Source of the DNA: Flavobacteriales bacterium UBA7690
GTDB taxonomy: Bacteria; Bacteroidota; Bacteroidia; Flavobacteriales_F; PHOS-HE28
Direction of reading: 5' to 3'
DNA: 23,348 nucleotides
NCBI GenBank assembly: GCA_002482775.1
Contig: DLGQ01000080.1
Span: 1 to 23,348, forward strand
Below the pieces are notes generated by a model that made no database searches, had not been told where the DNA came from, and worked only from the letters and a program-made list of their open reading frames with translations. A program made the position numbers and the translations under genes. Of this stretch, positions 15,811-23,222 are shown piece by piece; the first letter of the stretch is position 1, and each line of letters starts with the position of its first letter.

Positions 15811-15841
15811 GCGGCCCTGGTTCTTGGGCCGCTTTCTTTTT
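15811..15841 (+). terminator. Intrinsic terminator after the small DNA-binding gene
   Basis: GCGGCCC (15811-15817) pairs perfectly with GGGCCGC (15826-15832) around TGGTTCTT, followed by a T-rich tail (15833-15841). It argues against a longer start (15807) for the downstream protein. Confidence 0.92.
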
Positions 15842-15945
15842 GGCGTTCGATGTGCAAGGCAGGATCGTTCCGCAGATGCATGTGCATGTGATGAACGGAC
15901 CGGAGGGCGGGAAACACAGGCAGCTGATCCATTACCTTTTGCCCG

Positions 15946-15970
15946 GTGTTGAAGCGCTCTTCTTCAACAC
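15946..15970. promoter_or_regulatory. Perfect 9-bp inverted repeat upstream of the propeller protein
   Basis: GTGTTGAAG (15946-15954) and CTTCAACAC (15962-15970) flank CGCTCTT. The repeat ends 55 bp before the ATG at 16026. No T-run follows, so an operator or a 5'-leader hairpin is more likely than a terminator. Confidence 0.45.
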
Positions 15971-16025
15971 TACTTCTCAACTCTCACCACGCTACCACCG
16001 TAGCGTCAACCCGGATCCTCTCACC

Positions 16026-17819
16026 ATGGAACGACAACTTCTCTCAACGCTCGTGTTCTCTGTTGCACTTACCGCTTCCGCACACCTGGAGCCCGGCACC
16101 GCAGCGCCGCTCTCCCAACATATGTTGGAGGTGAACAAGGAATGGCTTCATCATGATCCGGTGCTCATCAACCAGGAGCGCATGGTGCGCTTCAACGATG
16201 ATGCGGAGCGGATCGCCTTGCACCTGCAACTGGTCCAGCGTTCCCTTGCGATGGACAAGAATGAAGCACTTGTACCTGAACAGCTCGGTCAACGCAAGGC
16301 CTTGTTGGATGAATTATCGGCCTATGCCCAACGAGGTGTTTTCCCGCAGAACGAGGTACTGCCATTCCGCAACCCCATTTTCATCGATCCGTATGGAACG
16401 GCCTGCGCGGTGGGCCAGTTGATGGTCGCTAGCGGAAGTGCTGACCTGGCACACCGCATCGATGCCGAAATGGAGACGGCCTATATCCGTGATATGCACC
16501 GTTCCGATGTGCTCCAATGGGCCACCGACCATGGCTTCACGGAGGATGAGCTCGCGTGGATACAACCGGGATATGCAAGCGATGTGGCGTGGACCGCTTT
16601 TCCGGGTGCGCCTACGGGAGTGGTCAACACCGTGCTTGTAATGGAGAACGGGGACATGATCGTTGCCGGTACGTTCACTTCCGCTAGCGGATTGCCGATC
16701 ACCAACGTGGCGCGGTATGATGGGGTCATATTCCATGCGATCGGCAATGGGGTTGTTGGTTCAGTGACCTGTGGTGCCGTTCATGAGGGGAGCATCTATC
16801 TGGGTGGCCAGTTCAATTTTGGAGATGATGTTGCCGTGTGGGACGGTGCTGTCTGGACGACGGATCGCGCGATCTGGGGAATGGGCACACGACTTCATGC
16901 GCTACACGTCCACGAAGGTGAGCTGTTCGCCGGTGGCTGGGGATCCGCAGACTTCGGAGTATCGCGCGGCGCTGTATCCCGCCTTGATGATGGAGGCTGG
17001 CAGGATCTTGCAGCGTGGTTCAATAGCGACGTTTATGCACTTGGGTCGTACAATGGCGCATTGGTCGCCGGTGGTTCATTCACCATGCATGTTGCCACAT
17101 ACAACGGCGATACCTGGGCACTGCTTGGAGAAGACCTGGACACGACGGTGTACGCCTTGGAGACCTTCAACGGTGAACTATATGCAGGAGGCCTACTGTA
17201 CGCCGGTGAAGAGCAGCACTTCGGCCTTGCACGCCTTTCTAACGATTCATGGACGACCGTACCCGGACTGCATGATCAGCTGACGCCTTGGCCAAGCGGG
17301 GTCACGGAGATCCGCGCATTGACAGAGTATGATGGTCAGTTGGTGTTCGGTGGATCGTTCAACCTGAACAGCGATGCCGTCATCGGACGGTGCATCGGCC
17401 GTTTGGGTGCGAACGACGAGATCGAACCACTCGGCTACTTCAACAATACCGTACGGACCTTCGCAGTGGATGGTGTCAATCTGTTGGCCGGAGGGGATTT
17501 CAGCCAAGTGGATTTCGCTACGGCACGTACGGTAGTGACCACCGACATGACCACTGTGGGCATCTCGGATGATGATCGCGATCTCGCCGAAGTGCGTCCC
17601 AACCCGGCAGCGGATCATGTGTACATCGACACGCCGGAAAACGTCCGACCGAGTTCCATTTCAGTTGTTGACGGCCAAGGACGTATCGTACTGGAGGCTG
17701 CGGTCCACGCCGGTGATCGGCATGTGCTGGAGATTTCCGGTCTGGCCTGCGGGTCCTATTCCGTGGTGTTGTTAGCGGCGGACGGCGCGCGACAGTACGT
17801 GCGGTTCTTCAAGGAGTAG
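16026..17819 (+). CDS. Secreted beta-propeller protein with T9SS type A sorting domain
   Basis: A 597-residue exported protein. The ATG at 16026 begins a signal peptide (MERQLLSTLVFSVALTASAH); an in-frame upstream extension starts before a terminator and is rejected. Residues about 35-185 form a helical domain with PIFIDPYGTACAVGQLMVASG and ELAWIQPGYAS, a type I recall from other secreted Bacteroidota proteins. From about 190 to 510 there are repeated blades of the form GxLVAGGSF..., YNGDTWALLG, FNGELYAGG and YDGQLVFGGSF, about 45 residues apart, as in delta-60 or Kelch-like propellers. The end (about 520-597) is a T9SS type A sorting domain (VRPNPAADHVYIDTPENV... ISGLACGSYSVVLLAADG). It is likely anchored on the cell surface or released. 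Function unknown. Convergent with the OmpA gene. Confidence 0.87.
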   Translation: MERQLLSTLVFSVALTASAHLEPGTAAPLSQHMLEVNKEWLHHDPVLINQERMVRFNDDAERIALHLQLVQRSLAMDKNEALVPEQLGQRKALLDELSAYAQRGVFPQNEVLPFRNPIFIDPYGTACAVGQLMVASGSADLAHRIDAEMETAYIRDMHRSDVLQWATDHGFTEDELAWIQPGYASDVAWTAFPGAPTGVVNTVLVMENGDMIVAGTFTSASGLPITNVARYDGVIFHAIGNGVVGSVTCGAVHEGSIYLGGQFNFGDDVAVWDGAVWTTDRAIWGMGTRLHALHVHEGELFAGGWGSADFGVSRGAVSRLDDGGWQDLAAWFNSDVYALGSYNGALVAGGSFTMHVATYNGDTWALLGEDLDTTVYALETFNGELYAGGLLYAGEEQHFGLARLSNDSWTTVPGLHDQLTPWPSGVTEIRALTEYDGQLVFGGSFNLNSDAVIGRCIGRLGANDEIEPLGYFNNTVRTFAVDGVNLLAGGDFSQVDFATARTVVTTDMTTVGISDDDRDLAEVRPNPAADHVYIDTPENVRPSSISVVDGQGRIVLEAAVHAGDRHVLEISGLACGSYSVVLLAADGARQYVRFFKE

Positions 17820-17912
17820 GTTCGGCTGCTTTCACTAGCGTTCGGTTGACCTAGAGCCAGTCGTTCAGGGGTGGCGCATCGTGGTAGCCGAAGGCTTCGC
17901 CCAGCAAAGCAC

Positions 17913-19094
17913 CTACCGCTCCACCACCCTGAACTCCACCCTTCGGTTCACCGCTCGGTTCTCCTCCGTGGTGTTCGGCTTCAGCGGTTTCGTTTCGCCG
18001 TAGCCTTTCCACGCGAGGCGGTCCTTGTCGATCTTCTTCTTCACCAGGTAGTCCATCACGGCTTTCGCGCGGTCGTCGCTCAACTTCAGGTTGTAGGTGT
18101 CGCTGCCCTGGTCGTCCGTGTGACCTTCGATCTCGGCGCGCACGAAGGGGTAATCCGTCATCACGTCGACAAGCTTGTCCAGTTCCTTTTCATAGCCGGG
18201 TAGCAGCACGGCCTTGTCGAACTCGAATTGCACGTTGTCCAACCGCACACGGGTGCCCACTTCGGGTTCCACTTCGTGGATGTCCACCGTCTTGGTGCTG
18301 GCGTGGTCGGGCACCACTTTCTTGGGCGGTGGCGGTACACTTTGTTTTGGTTTTGACGTGAGGTTCGTGCCGGGCGGAGCGATGCGCACGTTCACATCAT
18401 CGATGTAGTAATAGGCACCCCGTTCGCCTTCGGGCTGTTTCTCGTGGTTGGTCACCTCATCACCATAGAAGTTGCCGATGAGCAAGAAATTCTCCTTGCC
18501 CGTAGCATCGAACACGCCGCTCACCTTATGCCAACCGCCCTTCAGCACTTTCTCCTCGTTCACCTGCGGGGTGATGTAGAGCGGCAGACAATCACGCGTG
18601 GCGATGGGTTGCTCCTGGAGCGCGATGCCGATGTTGTTGCTGGCCTCATTGCTTCGCGCACTGCGCAATACCCAGCATTCGGCGATGTAACGCTTGCCGG
18701 CCTCTAGCGGTGTGGGCAACCCGATCTGGAGGTATTCGTGCCAGTAGCTCGGCGTGTTGCCTTTGCCGTAGGTCTTGATCCCCATCATGGCCTGCCCGGT
18801 GTGCGTGCTCTGCTTGCCGCCGCTGTGTTTGGAGGGATGCGCCCAGCATTCGGCGTCGTTCTTCGTGCTGAAATGGTCCGGCGTGGTCTGCGTGGGCGAA
18901 TTCCAGCCGCTCATGTTCGCGTTGAACTTGGCAGGATCCTGCGTCCAACTGCAGAAGGTGCGTGCGCTCTCTTCGAAACCGGGGTTGGGTACCACGTTCG
19001 GCATGGTGTCGTTCTGGAGGCGCTGTAGAACGTTCTGCGCGTTCACCGTGGACAGACCAAGCAGGGCGGGGAAAAGGATGACGATACGTTCCAT
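17913..19094 (-). CDS. OmpA-family outer membrane protein with VPNPGFE domain
   Basis: A 393-residue exported protein with a signal peptide (MERIVILFPALLGLSTVNAQ). Residues about 30-245 are a beta-sandwich domain beginning NVVPNPGFEESARTFCSW and ending YYYIDDVNVRIAP, the same kind of module as in the secreted proteins at 267 and 2056. A proline-rich linker (VPPPPKKVVPDH) leads to the C-terminal OmpA domain (about 275-393), with VQFEFDKAVLLPGYEKELDKLV, EGHTDDQGSDTYNLKLSDDRAKAV and NRAVNRRVEF. In this family the Asp and Arg of such motifs hold peptidoglycan. The protein therefore probably ties an extracellular or periplasmic binding module to the cell wall. A -7 element sits 5 nt before the ATG. 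It is convergent with the propeller gene upstream in the window and divergent from the MATE gene. Confidence 0.92.
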   Translation of the reverse strand: MERIVILFPALLGLSTVNAQNVLQRLQNDTMPNVVPNPGFEESARTFCSWTQDPAKFNANMSGWNSPTQTTPDHFSTKNDAECWAHPSKHSGGKQSTHTGQAMMGIKTYGKGNTPSYWHEYLQIGLPTPLEAGKRYIAECWVLRSARSNEASNNIGIALQEQPIATRDCLPLYITPQVNEEKVLKGGWHKVSGVFDATGKENFLLIGNFYGDEVTNHEKQPEGERGAYYYIDDVNVRIAPPGTNLTSKPKQSVPPPPKKVVPDHASTKTVDIHEVEPEVGTRVRLDNVQFEFDKAVLLPGYEKELDKLVDVMTDYPFVRAEIEGHTDDQGSDTYNLKLSDDRAKAVMDYLVKKKIDKDRLAWKGYGETKPLKPNTTEENRAVNRRVEFRVVER

Positions 19095-19099
19095 GTGTG

Positions 19100-19107
19100 C
19101 AAAGCTA
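19100..19107 (-). promoter_or_regulatory. -7 element of the OmpA gene (TAGCTTTG)
   Basis: The minus strand reads TAGCTTTG, an exact TAnnTTTG match, 5 nt before the ATG at 19094. The transcript would be leaderless or nearly so. No TTG was found at the expected -33 distance. Confidence 0.45.
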
Positions 19108-19189
19108 TCGGGGTAGGGAAGGGGTGTTCCGTGGATCGGGAACGCGAGTTTGAACTAGGCAATGTGCATGCCGGAACTGGAAGTAATGC

Positions 19190-19308
19190 CATGTGCTCAT
19201 GTGCCCATGTGTCCATGTGGTCATGAATGCGCTGGGGTTGCTTGATAGGTGCGGCACTTCGGTCGATGTTGTCCGGGATCCAGCTGCATCTTCATGACCG
19301 CATGACGC
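19190..19308. repeat. Octamer array CATGTGNN between the OmpA and MATE genes
   Basis: CATGTGCT, CATGTGCC, CATGTGTC, CATGTGGT and CATGAATG follow one another exactly from 19190 to 19229. A second pair, CATGACCG and CATGACGC, lies at 19293-19308 after a spacer. The unit is the same as at 7739, and its reverse complement is the NNCACATG unit of the aroB-aroA gap. The rest of the 19095-19410 gap shows no gene. Confidence 0.85.
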
Positions 19309-19410
19309 GCAGGATCCGTGAGCGGGACACATGTCCACATACAATTTCCTCCGCATCTTGTGCGCCGGGCAACGTCGGCTTTCCCGGCAACGTCTACTGC
19401 CTCCGTCTCC

Positions 19411-20799
19411 ATGCGCAAGTTCTTCGGCATCATCAAGGAAAGCCTCACCGCGAGCGAGGATACCGACTACACCGCAATTGGTGTGCGGCGCGCCATCGTG
19501 CTGTTGAGCATCCCCATGGTGTTGGAAATGGCCATGGAATCGGTGTTCGCGCTGGTGGACATCTTCTTCGTGAGCAAGCTGGGCAAACATGCCATCGCTA
19601 CGGTAGGCCTCACGGAAAGTGTGCTCACCCTGGTGTATTCGTTGGCTTGGGGGTTGGGCATGGGTATCACGGCGGTGGTGGCCCGGCGCACAGGTGAAAA
19701 GGATCCCAGTGGAGCGGCACGCGCGGCTATGCAAGGTGTTCTGCTGGCCATCGCGTTGGGCGTGGTCATCGCCATCCCCGGTGTGATCTATGCACGCGAG
19801 ATCCTCACCTTGATGGGGGCCGAAGCGGATGTGCTCGTGGAAGGGCCCATGTACATGCGCATCATGTTGGGTGGGAACGTCATCATCCTGCTGCTTTTCG
19901 GTATCAACGCCATTTACCGTGGAGCCGGTGATGCGGCCATGGCGATGCGGTCGCTCATGCTCGCCAATGCGATGAACATCGTGCTCTGTCCGCTACTGAT
20001 CCACGGCGTGGGCGGCTGGGCTGGCTTCGGGATCATGGGTGCGGCCTTGGCGACGACGATAGGACGTGGCATCGGCGTGTGCTATCAATTGTTCCACCTT
20101 TTCGATGGGCGTGGTCGGATCTCTATCAAAGGGATCCGTATGGTGCTCGATCCGGTGGTGATGGTCAACATCATTCGTGTTTCCGCTGGTGGTGTCATTC
20201 AATTCCTGCTGCCTTCGGTGAGTTGGATCTTCCTCTCGCGCATCGTGGCGGTGTTCGGCAGCGGTGCCGTGGCCGGCTACACCATCGCCGTGCGCATCAT
20301 GATCTTCTCACTGCTTCCGTCATGGGGTGTGGCGAACGCTGCAAGCACATTGGTAGGGCAGAACCTGGGTGCGAAGCAACCGGATCGTGCCGCGCGCTCG
20401 GCGTGGTTCTGCGGCCACATGAACATGATGTACATGGTGTGCGTGGCCGTCCTCTTTTGGCTTTGCACATCGTGGATGGTGGGTTTCTTCACCACTGATC
20501 CCGCCGTGGCGGAATATGCCATCTCCGCGCTGCGCATCTTATGCCTCGGCTATTTCTTCTACGGATATGGAATGGTCTTCGCGCAAGCCTTCAACGGCGC
20601 GGGTGATACGCTCACTCCCACTTACATGAACGCCTTCTGTTTCCTACTGATCCAGATCCCGCTCGCATGGTTCCTCTCGCAACACCTCAACTGGGGGCCG
20701 CAAGGAGCTTTCTCTGCCGTGCCCATGAGCGAGAGTTTCCTCGCCGTGCTGAGCGCCTACCTATTCCAACGCGGCAAGTGGAAGACCGTGAAGGTGTGA
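19411..20799 (+). CDS. MATE family efflux transporter
   Basis: A 462-residue polytopic inner-membrane protein, likely exporting cationic drugs or other organic compounds using a sodium or proton gradient. The ATG at 19411 precedes the family N-terminus; a longer frame (from 19318) runs into the octamer-rich gap. About twelve hydrophobic segments form two MatE repeats. Typical motifs include RRAIVLLSIPMVLEMAMESVF, DIFFVSKLG, RGAGDAAMAMRSLMLANAMNIVLCPLLI, ALATTIGRGIGV and, in the second half, WGVANAASTLVGQNLGAKQ and FAQAFNGAGDTLTPTYMN. Length is normal for NorM/DinF-like proteins. Substrate cannot be read from the sequence. It is followed convergently by the deiodinase-like gene, with a 109-bp gap that holds nothing evident. 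Confidence 0.93.
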   Translation: MRKFFGIIKESLTASEDTDYTAIGVRRAIVLLSIPMVLEMAMESVFALVDIFFVSKLGKHAIATVGLTESVLTLVYSLAWGLGMGITAVVARRTGEKDPSGAARAAMQGVLLAIALGVVIAIPGVIYAREILTLMGAEADVLVEGPMYMRIMLGGNVIILLLFGINAIYRGAGDAAMAMRSLMLANAMNIVLCPLLIHGVGGWAGFGIMGAALATTIGRGIGVCYQLFHLFDGRGRISIKGIRMVLDPVVMVNIIRVSAGGVIQFLLPSVSWIFLSRIVAVFGSGAVAGYTIAVRIMIFSLLPSWGVANAASTLVGQNLGAKQPDRAARSAWFCGHMNMMYMVCVAVLFWLCTSWMVGFFTTDPAVAEYAISALRILCLGYFFYGYGMVFAQAFNGAGDTLTPTYMNAFCFLLIQIPLAWFLSQHLNWGPQGAFSAVPMSESFLAVLSAYLFQRGKWKTVKV

Positions 20800-20908
20800 T
20801 GAAAGGTGGCAGGGTGAAGTAATCTCGCGGACGGTTGAACGAGAGACGGCACCCCTTGACCTCTTCTCAGCTCTTTCAACTTGTTCCTTTCTCCTTCCAA
20901 GATCCTCA

Positions 20909-21670
20909 CTACTGAGCCGCGTACCCCTTCGGCTTTCCCGCCTTGTACCACTTCAGCAACGTGTCGATCATGTGCTCCATCTTGCGTGCATCCGCCCAAG
21001 TTCCGCGGAATACCAGGTTGCCGTCCTTATCCACGAGGTAGGCGCCGTTGGGAGCTTTGCCGTAAGCATCGAAGGTGGCGTTGTTCAAGCCATCCACCAG
21101 CACGGGGAGTTTTCCCAGCTGTGCGAATTCCTGCGCGTAGGCCATCTTCTCGTATTCGCTCTTCGGCATGGGGTAAGACTTATAACTCTTGTTGTCGCCG
21201 GGGTGTAGCTCCGCGCCGTAGATCACGAAGAGCTGGACATCTTCTTTCGTGTATTTCTTCACCAACTGCGACCACCGTTCCAACTGCACACGCGAGGGCG
21301 GATTGGTGATGCTGCCGAACATGAACGCACGGATCTTGCCGTCGTTCTTCTCCAAGCTGTACGTGCTTCCATCCTGCGCAATAGGCAACGAGAAGTCGTG
21401 CGCTCTCGGCACCATGCCGCCACCTTCACTGTATGTACGCAGGTCCTTGATGGTCTGCCGCATCAACTTGTCGAAGTTCATGCGCCAGATGTTCACTTGT
21501 TTGCGCATCCCCTTGATGTCCGACTTGCTGTATGCGTTCAAGTAGTAGTCCAGGTCGTCGTGGAACACCAAGGCGGTATCCGTGGGATACCAGGTGGGGT
21601 CCCAGTTGTTCAATTGACCCTTGCTGAGCAGGGTGGTACACAAGGCGAGGGTGAGCAGGATCGCGCGCAT
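20909..21670 (-). CDS. Deiodinase-like thioredoxin-fold protein lacking the catalytic Cys/Sec
   Basis: A 253-residue exported protein with a signal peptide (MRAILLTLALCTTLLSKGQ) and a helical region to about 90. Its redoxin domain resembles the iodothyronine deiodinase family: FMFGSITNPPSR (117-127) matches the active-site FGSxT(U/C)PP, LFVIYGAELHPGDNKSY matches VIYxEEAHxSDGW, and PVLVDGLNNATFDAYGKAP...AYLVDKDGNLVFRG matches the C-terminal half. The catalytic position, selenocysteine or cysteine in active members, is Asn123, encoded by AAT (21302-21304). The mature protein has no cysteine at all. It therefore cannot use thiol chemistry and may be a binding or structural relative. Family match is from memory. 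The -7 element TACCTTTA lies upstream. Its sigma/anti-sigma neighbour is divergent. Confidence 0.82.
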   Translation of the reverse strand: MRAILLTLALCTTLLSKGQLNNWDPTWYPTDTALVFHDDLDYYLNAYSKSDIKGMRKQVNIWRMNFDKLMRQTIKDLRTYSEGGGMVPRAHDFSLPIAQDGSTYSLEKNDGKIRAFMFGSITNPPSRVQLERWSQLVKKYTKEDVQLFVIYGAELHPGDNKSYKSYPMPKSEYEKMAYAQEFAQLGKLPVLVDGLNNATFDAYGKAPNGAYLVDKDGNLVFRGTWADARKMEHMIDTLLKWYKAGKPKGYAAQ

Positions 21671-21694
21671 GGGCGGTGGACAAGTCGAGTGCGG

Positions 21695-21702
21695 TAAAGG
21701 TA
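21695..21702 (-). promoter_or_regulatory. Candidate -7 element of the deiodinase-like gene (TACCTTTA)
   Basis: The minus strand reads TACCTTTA, one base from TAnnTTTG, 24 nt before the ATG at 21670. No matching TTG was seen at -33. Confidence 0.3.
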
Positions 21703-21719
21703 GGGCGACGGCTTCCGGC

Positions 21720-21727
21720 TATCTTGC
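21720..21727 (+). promoter_or_regulatory. Weak -7 candidate of the sigma factor gene (TATCTTGC)
   Basis: TATCTTGC is two bases from TAnnTTTG and lies 21 nt before the GTG at 21749. A promoter read by the sigma factor itself would look different, so this is only one option. Confidence 0.2.
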
Positions 21728-21748
21728 GCTCCCTTTCTCCCGGGAACC

Positions 21749-22288
21749 GTGTCCGTTCAAGATGCCCCTCTTATCGCTGCTGTGCAGCAAGGCGACCAGC
21801 AAGCGCTGGCCTCCTTGTACGATGCGTACAGCGGGGCGCTCTATGGCGTGATCATGCGGGTGGTGGAGCGCGAAGAACTGGCCCAAGAGGTGTTGCAGGA
21901 CACGTTCGTGAAGATCTGGCGCAGTGCCAGTGGATATGATGCCACCAAGGGCCGCCCCTTCACTTGGATGATGAACATCGCCCGGAACACGGCCATCGAC
22001 ATGGTCCGTTCTGCTGCTGTTCGCCATGGTAGTTCGATCCGATCGCTGGACAAGGACGTATATCGCACGGGTCACGATGATGTACGCGAACAAGTGGGCA
22101 ACGCCGACGTGCGCGATGTGGTGGCCAAATTGAAGCCCGAACACCGGGAGCTGATCGACATGGCCTACTACCAAGGCTATTCGCAACAAGAGATCGCCGA
22201 CCGCACAGGTCTGGCTTTGGGAACAGTGAAATCGCGGACACGCACCGCCTTGCTCGAGTTGAGGACGCATTTGAAGGATCACCGATGA
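21749..22288 (+). CDS. RNA polymerase sigma factor, ECF subfamily
   Basis: A 179-residue sigma factor of the group IV (ECF) type, directing RNA polymerase to an alternative promoter set. The GTG at 21749 is used because it gives the usual short N-terminus. Region 2 spans about 23-88 (LYDAYSGALYGVIMRVV...VLQDTFVKIWRSA, RPFTWMMNIARNTAIDMVRS). Region 4 spans about 127-174 (LKPEHRELIDMAYYQGYSQQEIADRTG, with GTVKSRTRTALLEL as recognition helix). It resembles the SigK type in recognising an RskA-like partner. The stop overlaps the anti-sigma start by 4 bp (ATGA), so the two are translationally coupled. No conventional promoter for the operon is clear. Confidence 0.95.
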   Translation: MSVQDAPLIAAVQQGDQQALASLYDAYSGALYGVIMRVVEREELAQEVLQDTFVKIWRSASGYDATKGRPFTWMMNIARNTAIDMVRSAAVRHGSSIRSLDKDVYRTGHDDVREQVGNADVRDVVAKLKPEHRELIDMAYYQGYSQQEIADRTGLALGTVKSRTRTALLELRTHLKDHR

Positions 22289-23085
22289 ACGCCGAAGAAC
22301 TCATCCGTTCCGGGCTGCTCGAAGCCTATGTGCTGGGCCAGGCCTCGCCGGAAGAGGTGCGCTTGGTGGAGAGCCTGCGTGCTTCGGATGCCAGCGTACG
22401 TGCGGAACTGGAAGCCATCGAAGTGATGTTCGAGCAGCATGCGACGCAACAGGCTGTTCCTCCACCCCCCGCGTTGAAAGCGAACATCATGCAACGCATC
22501 GCGCAAGAGCCCGTGCGACACGGAACACCCGTGGTGCCGATCTCGACCGCGAAGGAGAGCAGCTTTAATTGGCTTGCCGCAGCTAGCGTCATCGGACTGT
22601 TGTTGAGCGCGAGCATGAATTTCTTGCAGTACAACGAACTACGAAACGTGCGTGGTGAACTTGCCCGCTTGGAGAACGACCGCAGCGTGCTGGCCGAAGA
22701 ATTGAACGTGCAACGTGCAAGCCTTCAACGGACCAATGAGCAGCTGGCGGTGATGACCGATCCGCGTCGCGAAAGTGTGTTGCTCAACGGTGTAGGGAAC
22801 GCCATCGGCAGCAAGGCCCGCATCTATTGGGATAAAGCGTCGCATCAGGTCCATATCGATCCACTTTCACTCGCCGCATTGCCAGAAGGGAAGCAGTACC
22901 AGCTCTGGGCGTTGGTGGATGGAAAACCCGTTGACGCCGGAGTGATCGCGAAAGGCGAGAATGCCGACTCCTTGCAGGTGATGAAGGACGTGCCCGTTGC
23001 CCAAGCCTTCGCCGTGACCATCGAACAGGAGGGTGGTAGCGCCACACCCACCTTGGAAGCGATGGTGTTGTTGGGCAACGTCTGA
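22285..23085 (+). CDS. RskA-family anti-sigma factor
   Basis: A 266-residue single-pass membrane anti-sigma factor that should hold the preceding sigma factor inactive at the membrane. Residues 1-50 (LEAYVLGQASPEEVRLVESLRASDASVRAELEAIE) form the anti-sigma domain. It has no HxxxCxxC zinc motif, as is usual for RskA types. A Pro-rich linker follows, then one membrane helix (about 94-114, FNWLAAASVIGLLLSAS), a coiled coil (115-157) and the extracytoplasmic RskA domain (165-266) with YWDKASHQVHID and PEGKQYQLWALVDGKPVDAGV. Release of the sigma factor in this family depends on stepwise proteolysis. The ATG lies inside the sigma stop (ATGA). A terminator follows, 21 bp after the stop. Confidence 0.93.
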   Translation: MNAEELIRSGLLEAYVLGQASPEEVRLVESLRASDASVRAELEAIEVMFEQHATQQAVPPPPALKANIMQRIAQEPVRHGTPVVPISTAKESSFNWLAAASVIGLLLSASMNFLQYNELRNVRGELARLENDRSVLAEELNVQRASLQRTNEQLAVMTDPRRESVLLNGVGNAIGSKARIYWDKASHQVHIDPLSLAALPEGKQYQLWALVDGKPVDAGVIAKGENADSLQVMKDVPVAQAFAVTIEQEGGSATPTLEAMVLLGNV

Positions 23086-23105
23086 TCGATCCTTCTTTCC
23101 ATCGG

Positions 23106-23136
23106 AAAGCCCCGTTATCCGGGGCTTTTTCTTTTT
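23106..23136 (+). terminator. Intrinsic terminator after the sigma/anti-sigma operon
   Basis: AAAGCCCCG (23106-23114) pairs perfectly with CGGGGCTTT (23120-23128) around TTATC, and T-rich sequence continues to 23136. It separates the operon from the gene at 23223. Confidence 0.93.
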
Positions 23137-23222
23137 CCATGGCCTTGGTCGATCCGATCGGTAGGTGCGCAGCGTAGGTATGTGCGAAGGTCCAAGACCG
23201 ACCCACGAAACGAAACCACTCA

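Noticed and set aside
15807..16025. N-terminal extension of the propeller protein
   Set aside because: It begins before an intrinsic terminator (15811-15841) and precedes a clear signal peptide at 16026.
21302..21304. Possible selenocysteine codon in the deiodinase-like gene
   Set aside because: The codon is AAT (Asn), not TGA.
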